From Halosolutus halophilus (GTDB lineage: Archaea; Halobacteriota; Halobacteria; Halobacteriales; Natrialbaceae): DNA of 64,000 bases. The position numbers and the translations under genes are program-made. The DNA lies in assembly GCF_022869805.1 (NCBI RefSeq), contig NZ_CP094974.1:1364001-1428000 (forward strand), read 5' to 3'. Below are positions 35,937 through 44,141 of this stretch, in pieces. Numbering within the stretch: the first letter of the stretch is position 1; the number at the start of each line of letters is the position of its first letter. The notes beneath the pieces were generated by a model. The model saw only the letters and a list, made by a program, of their open reading frames with translations, had not been told where the DNA came from and ran no database searches.

Positions 35937-36095
35937 AGCACACCCTACGACGGAACGGGGGATAGGATGTCGTCACACGAAGGATGACTGTCAGGGCGTC
36001 GTGTACCTGTTAGGACGATCGCTCCACAGACGAACGCGGGGCGTCCGCTCTACCGGCGAACGCGAGGCGTCCGTTCTCGTGCGCAAGCCTCGGTT

Positions 36096-36947
36096 TCAGA
36101 ACTCCTGTCGTCCCTCGTCCGTGATGACGCTCTCGAGTAGCGAGACCGGCGTGGCGTCGTAGGCGGGATTCTCGACCGCGAACCCGTCCGCTGGCTCCGG
36201 CATGACCTCGCTGCCCGATCGGAACTCGTTCTCGAAGACGAACCCCTCGCTGACGAGTTTCGACGCCGCGCCGAGGACGGTGACGGGGACGTCTAGCTGG
36301 GCCGCGGTCGCCGCGATGGGGAACGTTCCGACGCGGTTGTACAGGGTGTCGTCGACGATACAGTCCATCCCGACGACGACCCGGTCACACTTCGCGAGGT
36401 AGAGCCCGTTCGCGCTGTCGGTGATCAGCGTCGGGTCGACGCCCTCGAGGTCGGCGAGCGATCGGGCGGTCTTGCGCCCGATGTACCGCGGTCGGGCCTC
36501 CGTGATGTAGACGTCGAAGGTCTTCCCTGCGTCGACCGCCTGTTCGAGCGCCTCGAGCACCGTCGAGGAGTAGTCGTGGGTCAGTAGCGTCGCTCCGTCC
36601 TCGAGATGGGGGACGGCGTTCTCGGCTGCCCGGCGCTTGCCCGACTCGACTTTCGAAACCACGGCATCGATCGACTCGCTGGTGAGTCGCTTGGCCTCCT
36701 CGACGGTGTCGGCCTCTGCCGCGGTGACCTCGTCGACGACCGCCCGGACGGCGTTCTGCAACGCCGCGTGGGAGGGGTTGGCTCGCCGGAGTACGGAGCC
36801 GTTGCGCTCGAGCGCCCGCTCGAACTCCTCGACGGTGGCGAACTCGCGGTCGACCAGTTCCTCGAGGGCGCGCGTCGCGTTGATCGCAACTACCGAGGAG
36901 CTGTGGGTCTGCATGTCCTGGATCTCCTCGACCGTCTCGTCGATCAT
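36096..36947 (-). CDS. eIF-2B alpha/ribose-1,5-bisphosphate isomerase family protein
   Basis: Member of the eIF-2B alpha/beta/delta - R15P isomerase - MTNA superfamily, 283 aa. In archaea one relative converts ribose-1,5-bisphosphate to ribulose-1,5-bisphosphate in AMP catabolism with AMP phosphorylase and type III RuBisCO. Seen: DMQTHSSSVVAINATRALEE, YITEARPRYIGRKTA, and the cluster VGMDCIVDDTLYNRVGTFPI with the Asp that acts in isomerases. Neither AMP phosphorylase nor RuBisCO is in the window, so a translation-related or unrelated role remains possible. Start MIDETVEEIQ at 36947. Confidence 0.78.
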   Translation of the reverse strand: MIDETVEEIQDMQTHSSSVVAINATRALEELVDREFATVEEFERALERNGSVLRRANPSHAALQNAVRAVVDEVTAAEADTVEEAKRLTSESIDAVVSKVESGKRRAAENAVPHLEDGATLLTHDYSSTVLEALEQAVDAGKTFDVYITEARPRYIGRKTARSLADLEGVDPTLITDSANGLYLAKCDRVVVGMDCIVDDTLYNRVGTFPIAATAAQLDVPVTVLGAASKLVSEGFVFENEFRSGSEVMPEPADGFAVENPAYDATPVSLLESVITDEGRQEF

Positions 36948-37013
36948 ACCTGCACGAATTCCCGTCAGCGGCAAAGGTGTTCCGGGTAGTGTCAGCCGAG
37001 GGGTGACGCGGTG

Positions 37014-37226
37014 CTACTGGCGCTGCTGGCGTTCCCACCGATCGGGTGCGACGCCGAGCCGGAGCACGATCGGACGATACGCGAACGCGACGACGACGAC
37101 GAGACCCAGTTCGATCCAGAAACTCGGGTCGGCAACGACCACGTCCAGGAGCGTGAGCGTGACCATCACGAGTATCAACACCACGAGGTAGTGACCGGCG
37201 AGTTCGAGAAGGCCGTCCGTATCCAT
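37014..37226 (-). CDS. Small membrane protein, 70 aa, two helices
   Basis: Starts MDTDGLLELAGHYLVVLILV and has two hydrophobic segments (about residues 9-32 and 34-52) followed by a basic tail RLGVAPDRWERQQRQ. No domain recognised. Codon use fits the genome. Lies between the R15P-isomerase-like gene and the DUF5783 gene, all on the minus strand. Confidence 0.55.
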   Translation of the reverse strand: MDTDGLLELAGHYLVVLILVMVTLTLLDVVVADPSFWIELGLVVVVAFAYRPIVLRLGVAPDRWERQQRQ

Positions 37227-37319
37227 ACGGACGTTCAGTGAGCGACGATCAAAACGATGTCGTCGGGAATCCGACTGGTAGCGTCGCTGGAATCCCGTCG
37301 CCAACGAACGGGCCGATCC

Positions 37320-37637
37320 TTACCGTTCGAACCCGAAGATCCGTTGCAACTCGCGTTCGATCCGATCGACGAACTCGTCCAGAACGACGTCGAACTGATC
37401 GTGATCGGCGATCGCCGGGACGCGATCGGCGGGGTCGTCGGGGAGTTCGACCCGGAACTCGCCGTCTCCCTCGTAATAGGGTTCGCTCTCGCTCAACACC
37501 CGTCGATCGATCGCGCGGAGCACCTCCGAGTCGTACCTGCCGTGTAGCTGGTCGTAGGCGTTCGAGTAGGCTTCTTCGAGTTCCTCGAAGTAATGGACGT
37601 ACTTCTCCTCGAACGTCTCGGGATCGAACTCGGTCAT
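37320..37637 (-). CDS. DUF5783 family protein
   Basis: Haloarchaeal soluble protein of 105 aa, starting MTEFDPETFEEKYVHYFEEL. Mostly helical, very acidic, with the conserved VLRAIDRRVLSESEPYYE and PADRVPAIADHDQFD blocks. Function unknown. ATG at 37637 is the family start; the longer frame upstream is antisense. The DUF number is from memory of members. Confidence 0.78.
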   Translation of the reverse strand: MTEFDPETFEEKYVHYFEELEEAYSNAYDQLHGRYDSEVLRAIDRRVLSESEPYYEGDGEFRVELPDDPADRVPAIADHDQFDVVLDEFVDRIERELQRIFGFER

Positions 37638-37818
37638 GAGGGTTCGTTGGTGCGCCGACGGGTAAACGGCTCGGCACGTCTCGCCGTGCACGCCGTGGCT
37701 TTTCGAGCGACGCGGCGGTTCGAGCGTCGCAGGGTTCCGATCGCCCGCGGCCTCGATTGACGAAGCCGAAGCAGCCGAAGCCCGCAGGCTTACATCCACG
37801 ACGACCCTAGAGCCGCCG

Positions 37819-38139
37819 ATGACCGTCACTGTCCGGTACACCTGTCCGCACTGCGGGGCCGTCGTCAGCGTCGAGCGCGCGCCAGACCTCGCGGACCGAT
37901 CGGTCACGAAGGTCTCCCAGCCGGGCTGGGAGTACGCGAGGCCGGACGACGCCGACCTCGAGTCGGCCGACGGAATCTCGTTCGTCTGCGGCGAGGATCC
38001 CGTCACCGATCTCGACGGGGAGCCGATCGAGGGCTGTGGGCGGCCGTTCTACCTGAACTTCGTCCGTTACGAGCAGGGGGTCGAACTCGATCCGAACCCG
38101 CCGACCTACGGCGGCCCGCGGTTCGACTTCGACGCGTAG
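37819..38139 (+). CDS. Small zinc-ribbon-like protein, 106 aa
   Basis: Starts MTVTVRYTCPHCGAVVSVER with one CxxC pair, and has two further cysteines in FVCGEDP and EGCGRPFY. The four cysteines suggest a zinc ribbon. No known domain recognised beyond that. Divergent from the DUF5783 gene and immediately upstream (52 bp) of the Mrp gene, with which it may be cotranscribed. Confidence 0.65.
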   Translation: MTVTVRYTCPHCGAVVSVERAPDLADRSVTKVSQPGWEYARPDDADLESADGISFVCGEDPVTDLDGEPIEGCGRPFYLNFVRYEQGVELDPNPPTYGGPRFDFDA

Positions 38140-38191
38140 TGCAACCCGGAGCGAACACAATCCTTTTCGATGGGGGGACGCTGCTATCGGT

Positions 38192-39268
38192 ATGGACGAA
38201 GCCGCCGTTCGCGACCGCCTCCGCTCGGTCGAGGATCCGGAACTCGGCGACGACATCGTTTCGCTCGGGCTGGTCAACGACGTTACCGTCGACGGCGACC
38301 GGGTCGACGTCGACCTCGCGCTCGGGGCACCCTACTCGCCCACGGAGACGAATCTCGCCGGCGAGGTCCGCGAAGTGCTCGCCGAAGAGGGCCTCGAGGT
38401 CGACCTCTCCGCGAGCATCCCCGATCGGGACGACCTCGCAAGCGAGGAACAGGTACTGCCGAACGTCAAGAACGTGATCGCCGTCGCCTCCGGGAAAGGG
38501 GGCGTCGGCAAGTCGACCGTCTCGGTGAACCTCGCGGCGGGCCTCTCGCAACTGGGCGCGCGCGTCGGGCTCTTCGACGCGGACGTCTACGGACCGAACG
38601 TCCCGCGGATGGTCGACGCCGACGAACCGCCGATGGCGACCGAGGACGAGACGCTCGTCCCGCCCGAGAAGTACGGCGTGAAGCTGATGAGCATGGCCTT
38701 CCTCACCGGCGAGGACGACCCGGTCATCTGGCGCGGCCCGATGGTCCACAAGGTCATCACGCAACTCACCGAGGACGTCGAGTGGGGCCACCTCGACTAC
38801 CTCGTCGTCGACCTCCCGCCGGGAACCGGCGACACACAGCTGACGATGCTCCAGACGATGCCCGTCACCGGCGCGGTGATCGTCACGACGCCACAGGACG
38901 TCGCGCTCGACGACGCCCGGAAGGGGCTGGAGATGTTCGCCAAACACGATACCGTCGTGCTCGGCATCGCCGAGAACATGTCGACGTTCGTCTGCCCCGA
39001 CTGCGGCGGCGAGCACGACATCTTCGGCTCCGGCGGCGGGGAGGCGTTCGCCGACGAGCACGAGTTGCCGTTCCTCGGCTCGATCCCGCTCGATCCGGTC
39101 GTTCGCGAGGGCGGCGACGGCGGGAAACCGACCGTCCTCGACGACGAGACCGCAACGGGTGACGCGTTCCGGACGATCACCGAGAACGTCGCCAACAACA
39201 CCGGGATCGTCCACCGGCGTGGCATCTCCCAGACCAGGCGCAGCGAAGCCGCCTCCCCCGATCGATGA
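38192..39268 (+). CDS. Mrp/NBP35 family iron-sulfur cluster carrier ATPase
   Basis: P-loop ATPase of the Mrp/Ind1 (ApbC) family that carries Fe-S clusters to apoproteins, 358 aa. N-terminal MIP18-type domain (residues about 1-85; LRSVEDPELGDDIVSLGLVN) followed by the deviant Walker A SGKGGVGKST with an extra Lys, VVDLPPGTGDTQLT (Walker B region) and a CxxC pair in CPDCGGEHDIFG that binds the cluster. Both domains are normally present in haloarchaeal Mrp. It overlaps the next gene by 4 bp (ATGA). Confidence 0.95.
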   Translation: MDEAAVRDRLRSVEDPELGDDIVSLGLVNDVTVDGDRVDVDLALGAPYSPTETNLAGEVREVLAEEGLEVDLSASIPDRDDLASEEQVLPNVKNVIAVASGKGGVGKSTVSVNLAAGLSQLGARVGLFDADVYGPNVPRMVDADEPPMATEDETLVPPEKYGVKLMSMAFLTGEDDPVIWRGPMVHKVITQLTEDVEWGHLDYLVVDLPPGTGDTQLTMLQTMPVTGAVIVTTPQDVALDDARKGLEMFAKHDTVVLGIAENMSTFVCPDCGGEHDIFGSGGGEAFADEHELPFLGSIPLDPVVREGGDGGKPTVLDDETATGDAFRTITENVANNTGIVHRRGISQTRRSEAASPDR

Positions 39269-39507
39269 CCGCCGCTGGCAATTCCGACCGCGAGGAGGCT
39301 TTCGAGCCGGATCCGGAACGAGTCGACCGCCTCCGAACGATCGCCGACGAGGTCCGCGGGGAGACCAGCGAGAGCAAACAGCTCGCGAATATTCTCTACC
39401 GGACGAGCGACCTCTACGACGCGGACGAGGAGACCACGCCCGAAGAGATCGTCCGCAACGTCAAACTCATCCTCGAGGTCAAAGAACGCGGCGGCCTCGA
39501 GCGCTGA
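39265..39507 (+). CDS. Conserved small haloarchaeal protein, 80 aa
   Basis: Acidic helical protein starting MTAAGNSDREEAFEPDP; the main part is ERVDRLRTIADEVRG and PEEIVRNVKLILEVKERGG. No recognised domain. The start overlaps the mrp stop by 4 bp, so it is translationally coupled; an Fe-S-related or Mrp-partner role is a guess. Codon use and acidity fit a real gene. Confidence 0.7.
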   Translation: MTAAGNSDREEAFEPDPERVDRLRTIADEVRGETSESKQLANILYRTSDLYDADEETTPEEIVRNVKLILEVKERGGLER

Positions 39508-39876
39508 GCGCTCGTACTGACTCGTTTTTCGACGATTCGTCGACGCCACTCGAAGCACCGGGAGTGTCGACTCCAGTTCGGTCGATTGGAGAGCGAGTCG
39601 AGCGACGACTCCGGCACGACCGCCCGACGGAGTGCGAGCGGACCCCGCCGGGTTTTCGCCGATCGGTCGGCGACTCGAACGGCTATCGCGGCGTCCGTTC
39701 GCGAACCGGCGTGGCGAATCGAATTCCCCGGCTCGGACTGCACACCCCATGACGGCTTCTAATGGCATTCAGTGTCTTTCAGTACCTTGCAAGGGTGTCA
39801 CTTATGTCTCTGTGTCCACTCCATCCGAACAGAAACGCAGCGAGGTACTCGCCTCGCACTGCATCCAACGATATCC
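39508..39876. other. Intergenic region upstream of the coiled-coil protein
   Basis: No gene. The frames that cover it are Arg/Pro/Ser-rich and without family character. The likely promoter area for the next gene is the AT-richer stretch 39755-39800 (TTCTAATGGCATTCAGTG), but no clean TATA box is visible. Confidence 0.25.
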
Positions 39877-40851
39877 ATGACCAACGCAACTACACCGATC
39901 GAAACGACGTTCGAAATGCAGCGCCAGTCGATCAAACAGAGCCAGCAACTCTTCGAGCAGAGCCTCCAGTTCCAGGAGAACATCGCCGAAACGTTCCTCC
40001 AGAACGGGTTCGCGGCCCAGCGAAGCGCACAGCGCCAGGGGACCGAACTCGCCCGAAAGGTCTTCGACGCGCACCTCGAGGCGGTCGAGTCGGCCCTCGA
40101 CGAAGATGCGCACGACGTCCGGTCGACCGTCGACAAACAGTTCGAGGACGGGGCGAAGCAAACCCAGCAACTGATGAACGAGGGGTTCGAGCAGTCCGTC
40201 GAACTGTTCCAGCACCTGCTGCACGCACAGTTCGACGCCCTCGAGTCGGCGCTCGACGGAGACGGATTCGACGTCCGATCGGCCGTCGACCAACAGTTCG
40301 ACGAGTTCGAACGGACCCACGAAGAGACCTGGGACGAGTTCGAGATCGGGATGCACGAAGCGGTCGACGAACTCACCGAACAGCAGAAAGAACTGCTCGC
40401 GGAGTCCACCGAGTCGCTCCTCGAAGCGCAACAGGAGACCGAACAGCAGACCGTCGAAGGCGTCCGGCAGGCCGAGGAGGCCGCCGAAACCGTCCAGCAG
40501 CAAACCGAAGAGATGGTCCAGACGACCCAGCAGGGGGCCGAGACGGTCACCGAAACGACCCAGGAAAGCGCCCAGGACCTCGTCGGCGAAGCGGCCGAGG
40601 CGACCGAAGACGTCACAGCCGAGACCGCTGACGCCATCGAAACCGCAGCCGAAGGCGGGACCGAAGCCGTCGAAGAGAACCTGCAGTCGATCGCAGGCGT
40701 CGGTCAGGTCTACGCGGATCGTCTCGCCGAGGCGGGCATCGAGACGATCAACGACCTCGCCGACGCGCAGGCGAGCATCGTCGCCGAGGCTGCGGAAATC
40801 TCGGAAGCGAACGCCACCCAGTGGATCGACGCGGCGCAGTCCCAGGAGTAA
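39877..40851 (+). CDS. Coiled-coil protein with C-terminal helix-hairpin-helix (phasin-like)
   Basis: Gln/Glu-rich, almost wholly helical protein of 324 aa. Residues 15-110 and 160-260 have strong coiled-coil character. A segment starting at residue 63 (FDAHLEAVESALDEDAHDVR) is echoed at 115 (LHAQFDALESALDGDGFDVR), an internal duplication with a period of 52 residues. The end (about 268-300, LQSIAGVGQVYADRLAEAGI) is an HhH DNA-binding or protein-protein motif. The amphipathic Gln-rich architecture resembles phasins of PHA granules, but no PHA gene is nearby. I chose the ATG at 39877; the longer frame upstream has cysteines and poor start context. Confidence 0.6.
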   Translation: MTNATTPIETTFEMQRQSIKQSQQLFEQSLQFQENIAETFLQNGFAAQRSAQRQGTELARKVFDAHLEAVESALDEDAHDVRSTVDKQFEDGAKQTQQLMNEGFEQSVELFQHLLHAQFDALESALDGDGFDVRSAVDQQFDEFERTHEETWDEFEIGMHEAVDELTEQQKELLAESTESLLEAQQETEQQTVEGVRQAEEAAETVQQQTEEMVQTTQQGAETVTETTQESAQDLVGEAAEATEDVTAETADAIETAAEGGTEAVEENLQSIAGVGQVYADRLAEAGIETINDLADAQASIVAEAAEISEANATQWIDAAQSQE

Positions 40852-40966
40852 TCGCAGCACCACGTCGGGATTCTCGAACCCCGATCGACGGCGGTATCTT
40901 TCGTGAGTCGTGTGAAAATCGCCAGTCAGTCGCGTCGTTTTTGGGTCTCTACCTCGAGAATCGACT

Positions 40967-41629
40967 GTGGACGCGAACCAGCAGACTCGGACGAACCCGT
41001 ACGGGATGGACGAGGCGTGCCGAAACTGTCCGGCGCTCTGTGAGACGCGCACGCAGGTCGTCCACGGCTACGGCGACGTCGGCGCGGACTTCCTGTTCGT
41101 CGGCGAGCGCCCCACGGCCCGCGCGGACGCGGTCGGCGTTCCCTTCCTTCGAGACGCCGGGGAGGCAGACGGCGACGGGGACCGACCCGGCGGAACGACC
41201 CTCCGCCGGATGCTCGAACGACTCGGGCTCTGTGACGCCACCTCGCCCGCCGATCGGCCCGCCGTCGAGAACGTCTACCTGACGAACTGCACCCGCTGTC
41301 GCGATCCCGATCGGCGACCGACCGACGAAGAAATCGCGAACTGCGAGCCGTACCTCAACGCCGAGATCCGCATGATCAACCCGGAGATCCTGGTCCCGGT
41401 CGGCGACCGCGCCCTCGAAGAGATCGGCACCGAGTACACGACGACGCCGGCCGACGACCTCTCCCTGCCGGACGTCCACGCGACGACGGTCCGCGGTCGC
41501 GGGTTCGAACTCGTCCCGATGGTCGAACCGCACGAACAGACCGACGCGCAGACCCAGGCGTGGCTCGAGCACTTCGTCGACCTGATGGCCGCGGACTACC
41601 GCCAGACGAAGGGGCGACGGGAGCGATAA
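40967..41629 (+). CDS. Uracil-DNA glycosylase family protein
   Basis: UDG-superfamily protein of 220 aa with iron-sulfur-type cysteines: CRNCPALCETRTQVVHGYGD (two close cysteines plus a third), and CTRCRDPDRR with a fourth set, consistent with the 4Fe-4S cluster of family 4/5 enzymes. The VGERPTARADAVGVPF region is the motif A area; it lacks the canonical GEAPG. The last motif VEPHEQ takes the place of the usual HPSP/HPAA. Probably a repair glycosylase removing uracil, but with divergent catalytic loops. GTG at 40967; an internal ATG at 41006 is the alternative. Confidence 0.82.
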   Translation: MDANQQTRTNPYGMDEACRNCPALCETRTQVVHGYGDVGADFLFVGERPTARADAVGVPFLRDAGEADGDGDRPGGTTLRRMLERLGLCDATSPADRPAVENVYLTNCTRCRDPDRRPTDEEIANCEPYLNAEIRMINPEILVPVGDRALEEIGTEYTTTPADDLSLPDVHATTVRGRGFELVPMVEPHEQTDAQTQAWLEHFVDLMAADYRQTKGRRER

Positions 41630-41674
41630 GGATCTCGCGGACGATCGGAAAAACGGAGCCGTCGGTCCGACTGC

Positions 41675-41893
41675 CTACCAGTACGGGTTCTCGCGCCACC
41701 GCTTCGATCGGGCACCGGTCACGGCCAGCGCGCCGACGAATACGGCAGTGATGAGGAGCGTCGCGACCGTCGGGACGAGCCACTGGCCGGGCGATCCGAG
41801 CAGGTAGTTACTGACGAATCCCCAGACGCCGACGATCGCGAGACAGGCGACCGTGAGCGTCGCGAGCAGTCCGGAACTGGTTTGGCGATCCAT
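41675..41893 (-). CDS. Small two-helix membrane protein, 72 aa
   Basis: Starts MDRQTSSGLLATLTVACLAI. Two hydrophobic helices (residues about 10-30 and 38-60) and a short basic C-terminal GARSKRWRENPYW. Converges on the glycosylase gene. A longer start 11 or more codons upstream is in frame but runs into the divergent gene. No domain recognised. Confidence 0.5.
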   Translation of the reverse strand: MDRQTSSGLLATLTVACLAIVGVWGFVSNYLLGSPGQWLVPTVATLLITAVFVGALAVTGARSKRWRENPYW

Positions 41894-42005
41894 ATCCGCC
41901 AGTGGAGACCCCACCATCATAATTCGTGCGCTTCCGGCGGGAATCGAACCGGCTGTGCCGTCCGGAAGCGCCGCGTTCAAGGCCTGCGCCGTCCGAGAGT
42001 GGAGT

Positions 42006-42746
42006 ATGCTCATCGTCGTCCCGGTCGATCCGCCCCGGGAAGGACTCGTCCTGTCCGCGCTCGTCGATCGGACGCCGCTCACGGCGTCCGAAGCGGTTAC
42101 CCTCTACGAAGCGGCGGTAACCGACGTGCTCCGCGCCGCAACCGGGAGCGGGGGCGATCTGCTGGTCAACTACCGCGACGCGGAGACGCTGCCCGACGAG
42201 GACGCCGCCGGCGATCCAGAGGGCGAGATCCGGGAACTGGCGGAGTTCGCTCTCGACGACACTGACGACGTCCGCTTCGAGCGCCAGATCGGTTCGACGC
42301 GCGCCGCCAGAATCGGCAACACGGTCACGCACCTGCTCGAACGCGAGGCGGTCCAGACCGTCGGCGTTCTGGAGCCGACCGTCCCGCTCGTCGCCCGCAC
42401 GGAACTCGACGGCGCGGCGATGTCGTTGCGACGCCACGACGTGGTCCTCGGTCCCTCCTCCGGCGGCCGGACGTACTTCGCCGGGTTCGCCGAACCGATC
42501 GACTTCTCGGACGCCTACGAACCGCCCGCGCTGTCGACGCTTGCCGATCGAACCGCCGACGCGGGACTCGGACTCGGCTTCGCGCCGATGCTTCCGACGA
42601 TCACGTCCGAGCCTGGCCTGTGTGCGACGGTCGCGATGCTCGACGCGCGGGCACGGGCCGATCGGCCGAGCGGCGCGGCCACGGCTGCAGTTCTCGAGGA
42701 TCTAGGACTTGTCGTCGGTCGTGAGGGTGGACTCGATCGGCAGTAG
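42006..42746 (+). CDS. GT-A fold protein, DUF2064-like
   Basis: Protein of 246 aa that begins MLIVVPVDPPREGLVLSALV, the start of a nucleotide-diphospho-sugar-transferase (GT-A) core of the DUF2064/CofC type. VQTVGVLEPTVPLVARTELD corresponds to the nucleotide-binding strands and RRHDVVLGPSSGGRTYFAGF holds the conserved GPSxGGxYF-like motif of DUF2064. Whether it binds GTP or another nucleotide is unknown. ATG at 42006 is the usual family start. Ends 41 bp before tRNA-Ser. Confidence 0.65.
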   Translation: MLIVVPVDPPREGLVLSALVDRTPLTASEAVTLYEAAVTDVLRAATGSGGDLLVNYRDAETLPDEDAAGDPEGEIRELAEFALDDTDDVRFERQIGSTRAARIGNTVTHLLEREAVQTVGVLEPTVPLVARTELDGAAMSLRRHDVVLGPSSGGRTYFAGFAEPIDFSDAYEPPALSTLADRTADAGLGLGFAPMLPTITSEPGLCATVAMLDARARADRPSGAATAAVLEDLGLVVGREGGLDRQ

Positions 42747-42787
42747 ACCGATAACCATTTTGGACCGCGAGGAAAAGGGAGACGTGA

Positions 42788-42871
42788 GGTGGGGTGGCAG
42801 AGCGGCCTAACGCGCCTGCCTTGAGAGCAGGTGGCTGTCAAGCCTCATGGGTTCAAATCCCATCCCCACCG
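42788..42871 (+). tRNA. tRNA-Ser (anticodon UGA)
   Basis: 84 nt with the long variable arm of a class II tRNA. Acceptor GGTGGGG pairs with CCCCACC and the discriminator is G. The anticodon stem CCTGC/GCAGG frames loop CTTGAGA (anticodon TGA). T arm ATGGG-TTCAAAT-CCCAT is regular. CCA is not encoded. The 16 3'-terminal bases recur at 42990-43005. Confidence 0.95.
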
Positions 42872-43296
42872 TTTTCCCGCGAACAACTGCGACGAGCGTA
42901 GCGAGGAGCACGTGAGCGGAAAACGACACGTTGGGATTTGAATCAGACCAGTCGCGCGTAGCGTAGTGAGCACGTCTGGGCGCGGGTCGAATCCCATCCC
43001 CACCGCCGCCGCACGATCGGCAACCGACGATCGATCGCGTACCCGCTACTCCTGGGCGTTCGTCGTCGGCGCAGCGGGGTATTCGCTCCTGTTGCTCACG
43101 TCTAACACCGGTCGGAGAAATGCGACCGCTCGCGCTATCTTTAGACAGCGAGAGAATCCCGTCCTGAAGCCGAGAGACACGAGGCTGAAGGGCGGGCGTG
43201 AATCGCGTCACTCGATTACGCAACTACCGACGAATGCTGACTGGATAGTCCACGCCAATCCACACCATCAAGTAGAAATATCTACATTGGCTATGT
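42872..43296. repeat. Decayed integration zone behind tRNA-Ser with duplicated tRNA 3' end
   Basis: The final 16 nt of the tRNA (42856-42871) reappear exactly at 42990-43005 (AATCCCATCCCCACCG), 134 bp downstream. In between, the T-arm core TTCAAATCCCA (42852-42862) reappears inverted as TGGGATTTGAA at 42932-42942. Such traces are expected from att-site-type integration or repeated partial duplication. No integrase gene is left. The rest up to 43296 leads into the tnpB pseudogene and has no gene. Confidence 0.6.
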
Positions 43297-44081
43297 ATGG
43301 CGATTCAGGTCACTCGCACCTACGTCGGTTCCATCCGGAACCAGCAACAGGTCTGCGATGCCCTTGACTCGCTCGGCGACTCCGCCTCGAAAATCTGGAA
43401 CGTCGCACGCTGGACAACCGCCCGCATCTGGGATGCGACCGGCGAGATTCCCGATGAAGGAACGCTGAAAGCGTACATGAAGAACCAAGCGTGCTAGAAA
43501 GACCTGAACGCACAATCCAGTCAGAAAGTCATCGAAGAACTTTCCGACGCTTTCCAGTCGTGGTTCGACCTGCGACACGAGGACGACGAGGCGAATCCGC
43601 CCGGCTACCGCAAAACACTGGCGATGAGTTGGCCTGAAAACGTCCGTGAGTCCGACTGGGGCAAGACCGGAAACAAGAAGTTACACACGTGGGCGTTCGA
43701 CCGCATCTACCAGTACCTCGCGTACAAAGGCGAGATACGTGGCGTTGAGGTGCTGAAGAAAACGAGTGGGATACGTCGAAGACGTGTTCGGCGTGTGGCG
43801 ACGACACGAAGTCAAACCGCGTGGAACGGGGCTTGTACGTCTGCTCGTCGTGTGGGTTGGTCGGGAACCCGGACTGTGACGGGACGGAGAATATGCGCCA
43901 GAAGATAACTTCGAGTCCTCACGGCGAGGATAGGAGTAACGGCTGTGTGGTGGTTCGAGAGACCGAAGGTCTCTCGTCATCACGAAAGGCGCTTCGCGCC
44001 TTTCGAACGACACAGCCCTCGACACACCTGTTCGACCGCGAGAGCGGGACGTTCAAGACGAGAGAACAAGTCGTGTCGTAG
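43297..44081 (+). pseudogene. tnpB: IS1341-type tnpB (IS200/IS605 family accessory protein) pseudogene
   Basis: N-terminal part reads AIQVTRTYVGSIRNQQQV and matches haloarchaeal IS1341-type TnpB. A TAG at 43495-43497 interrupts it where most members have Trp. The frame then runs through DLNAQSSQKVIEELSDAFQ to GYRK at about 43615 and jumps in frame to MSWPENVRESDWGKTGNKK, so the whole central region, including the first RuvC Asp block, is deleted. A frameshift near 43770 breaks the end; the zinc finger CSxCG...CSSCG is in the other frame, and two hairpins are inserted inside it. It cannot make an active TnpB. The IS200-type tnpA is absent. Confidence 0.85.
43956..44005. repeat. Two perfect hairpins inserted in the tnpB pseudogene
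   Basis: CGAGAGACC-GAA-GGTCTCTCG (43956-43976) and CGAAAGGCGC-TTC-GCGCCTTTCG (43983-44005). They lie 6 bp apart between the codons for the zinc-finger region and the final THLFDRESGTF motif, adding about 21 codons not present in family members. Looks like a small mobile palindromic repeat. Confidence 0.7.
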
Positions 44082-44141
44082 ACCAGCAAATATCCCACCT
44101 GCGGTACGGGAAGCCTCGCCGTTTACGGCGAGGAGGATGTC
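44082..44141 (+). mobile_element. Right end of the IS1341-type element (omega-RNA-like hairpin)
   Basis: After the tnpB stop the sequence ends in the hairpin CCTCGCC-GTTTAC-GGCGAGG (44114-44133) followed by AGGATGTCA, the typical right end of haloarchaeal IS1341 elements; in functional elements this part is the omega RNA scaffold whose guide is the flanking DNA. The last bases (44140-44142) double as the stop codon of the mcl gene on the other strand. Confidence 0.6.

Noticed and set aside
40821-41282. Plus-strand frame overlapping the start of the glycosylase gene
   Set aside because: Shadow frame, Arg/Thr-rich, no signature; the glycosylase cysteines are in the other frame.
42788-43005. 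Second functional tRNA-Ser gene
   Set aside because: Only the T-arm 3' half and acceptor strand are present in the second copy; no anticodon arm.
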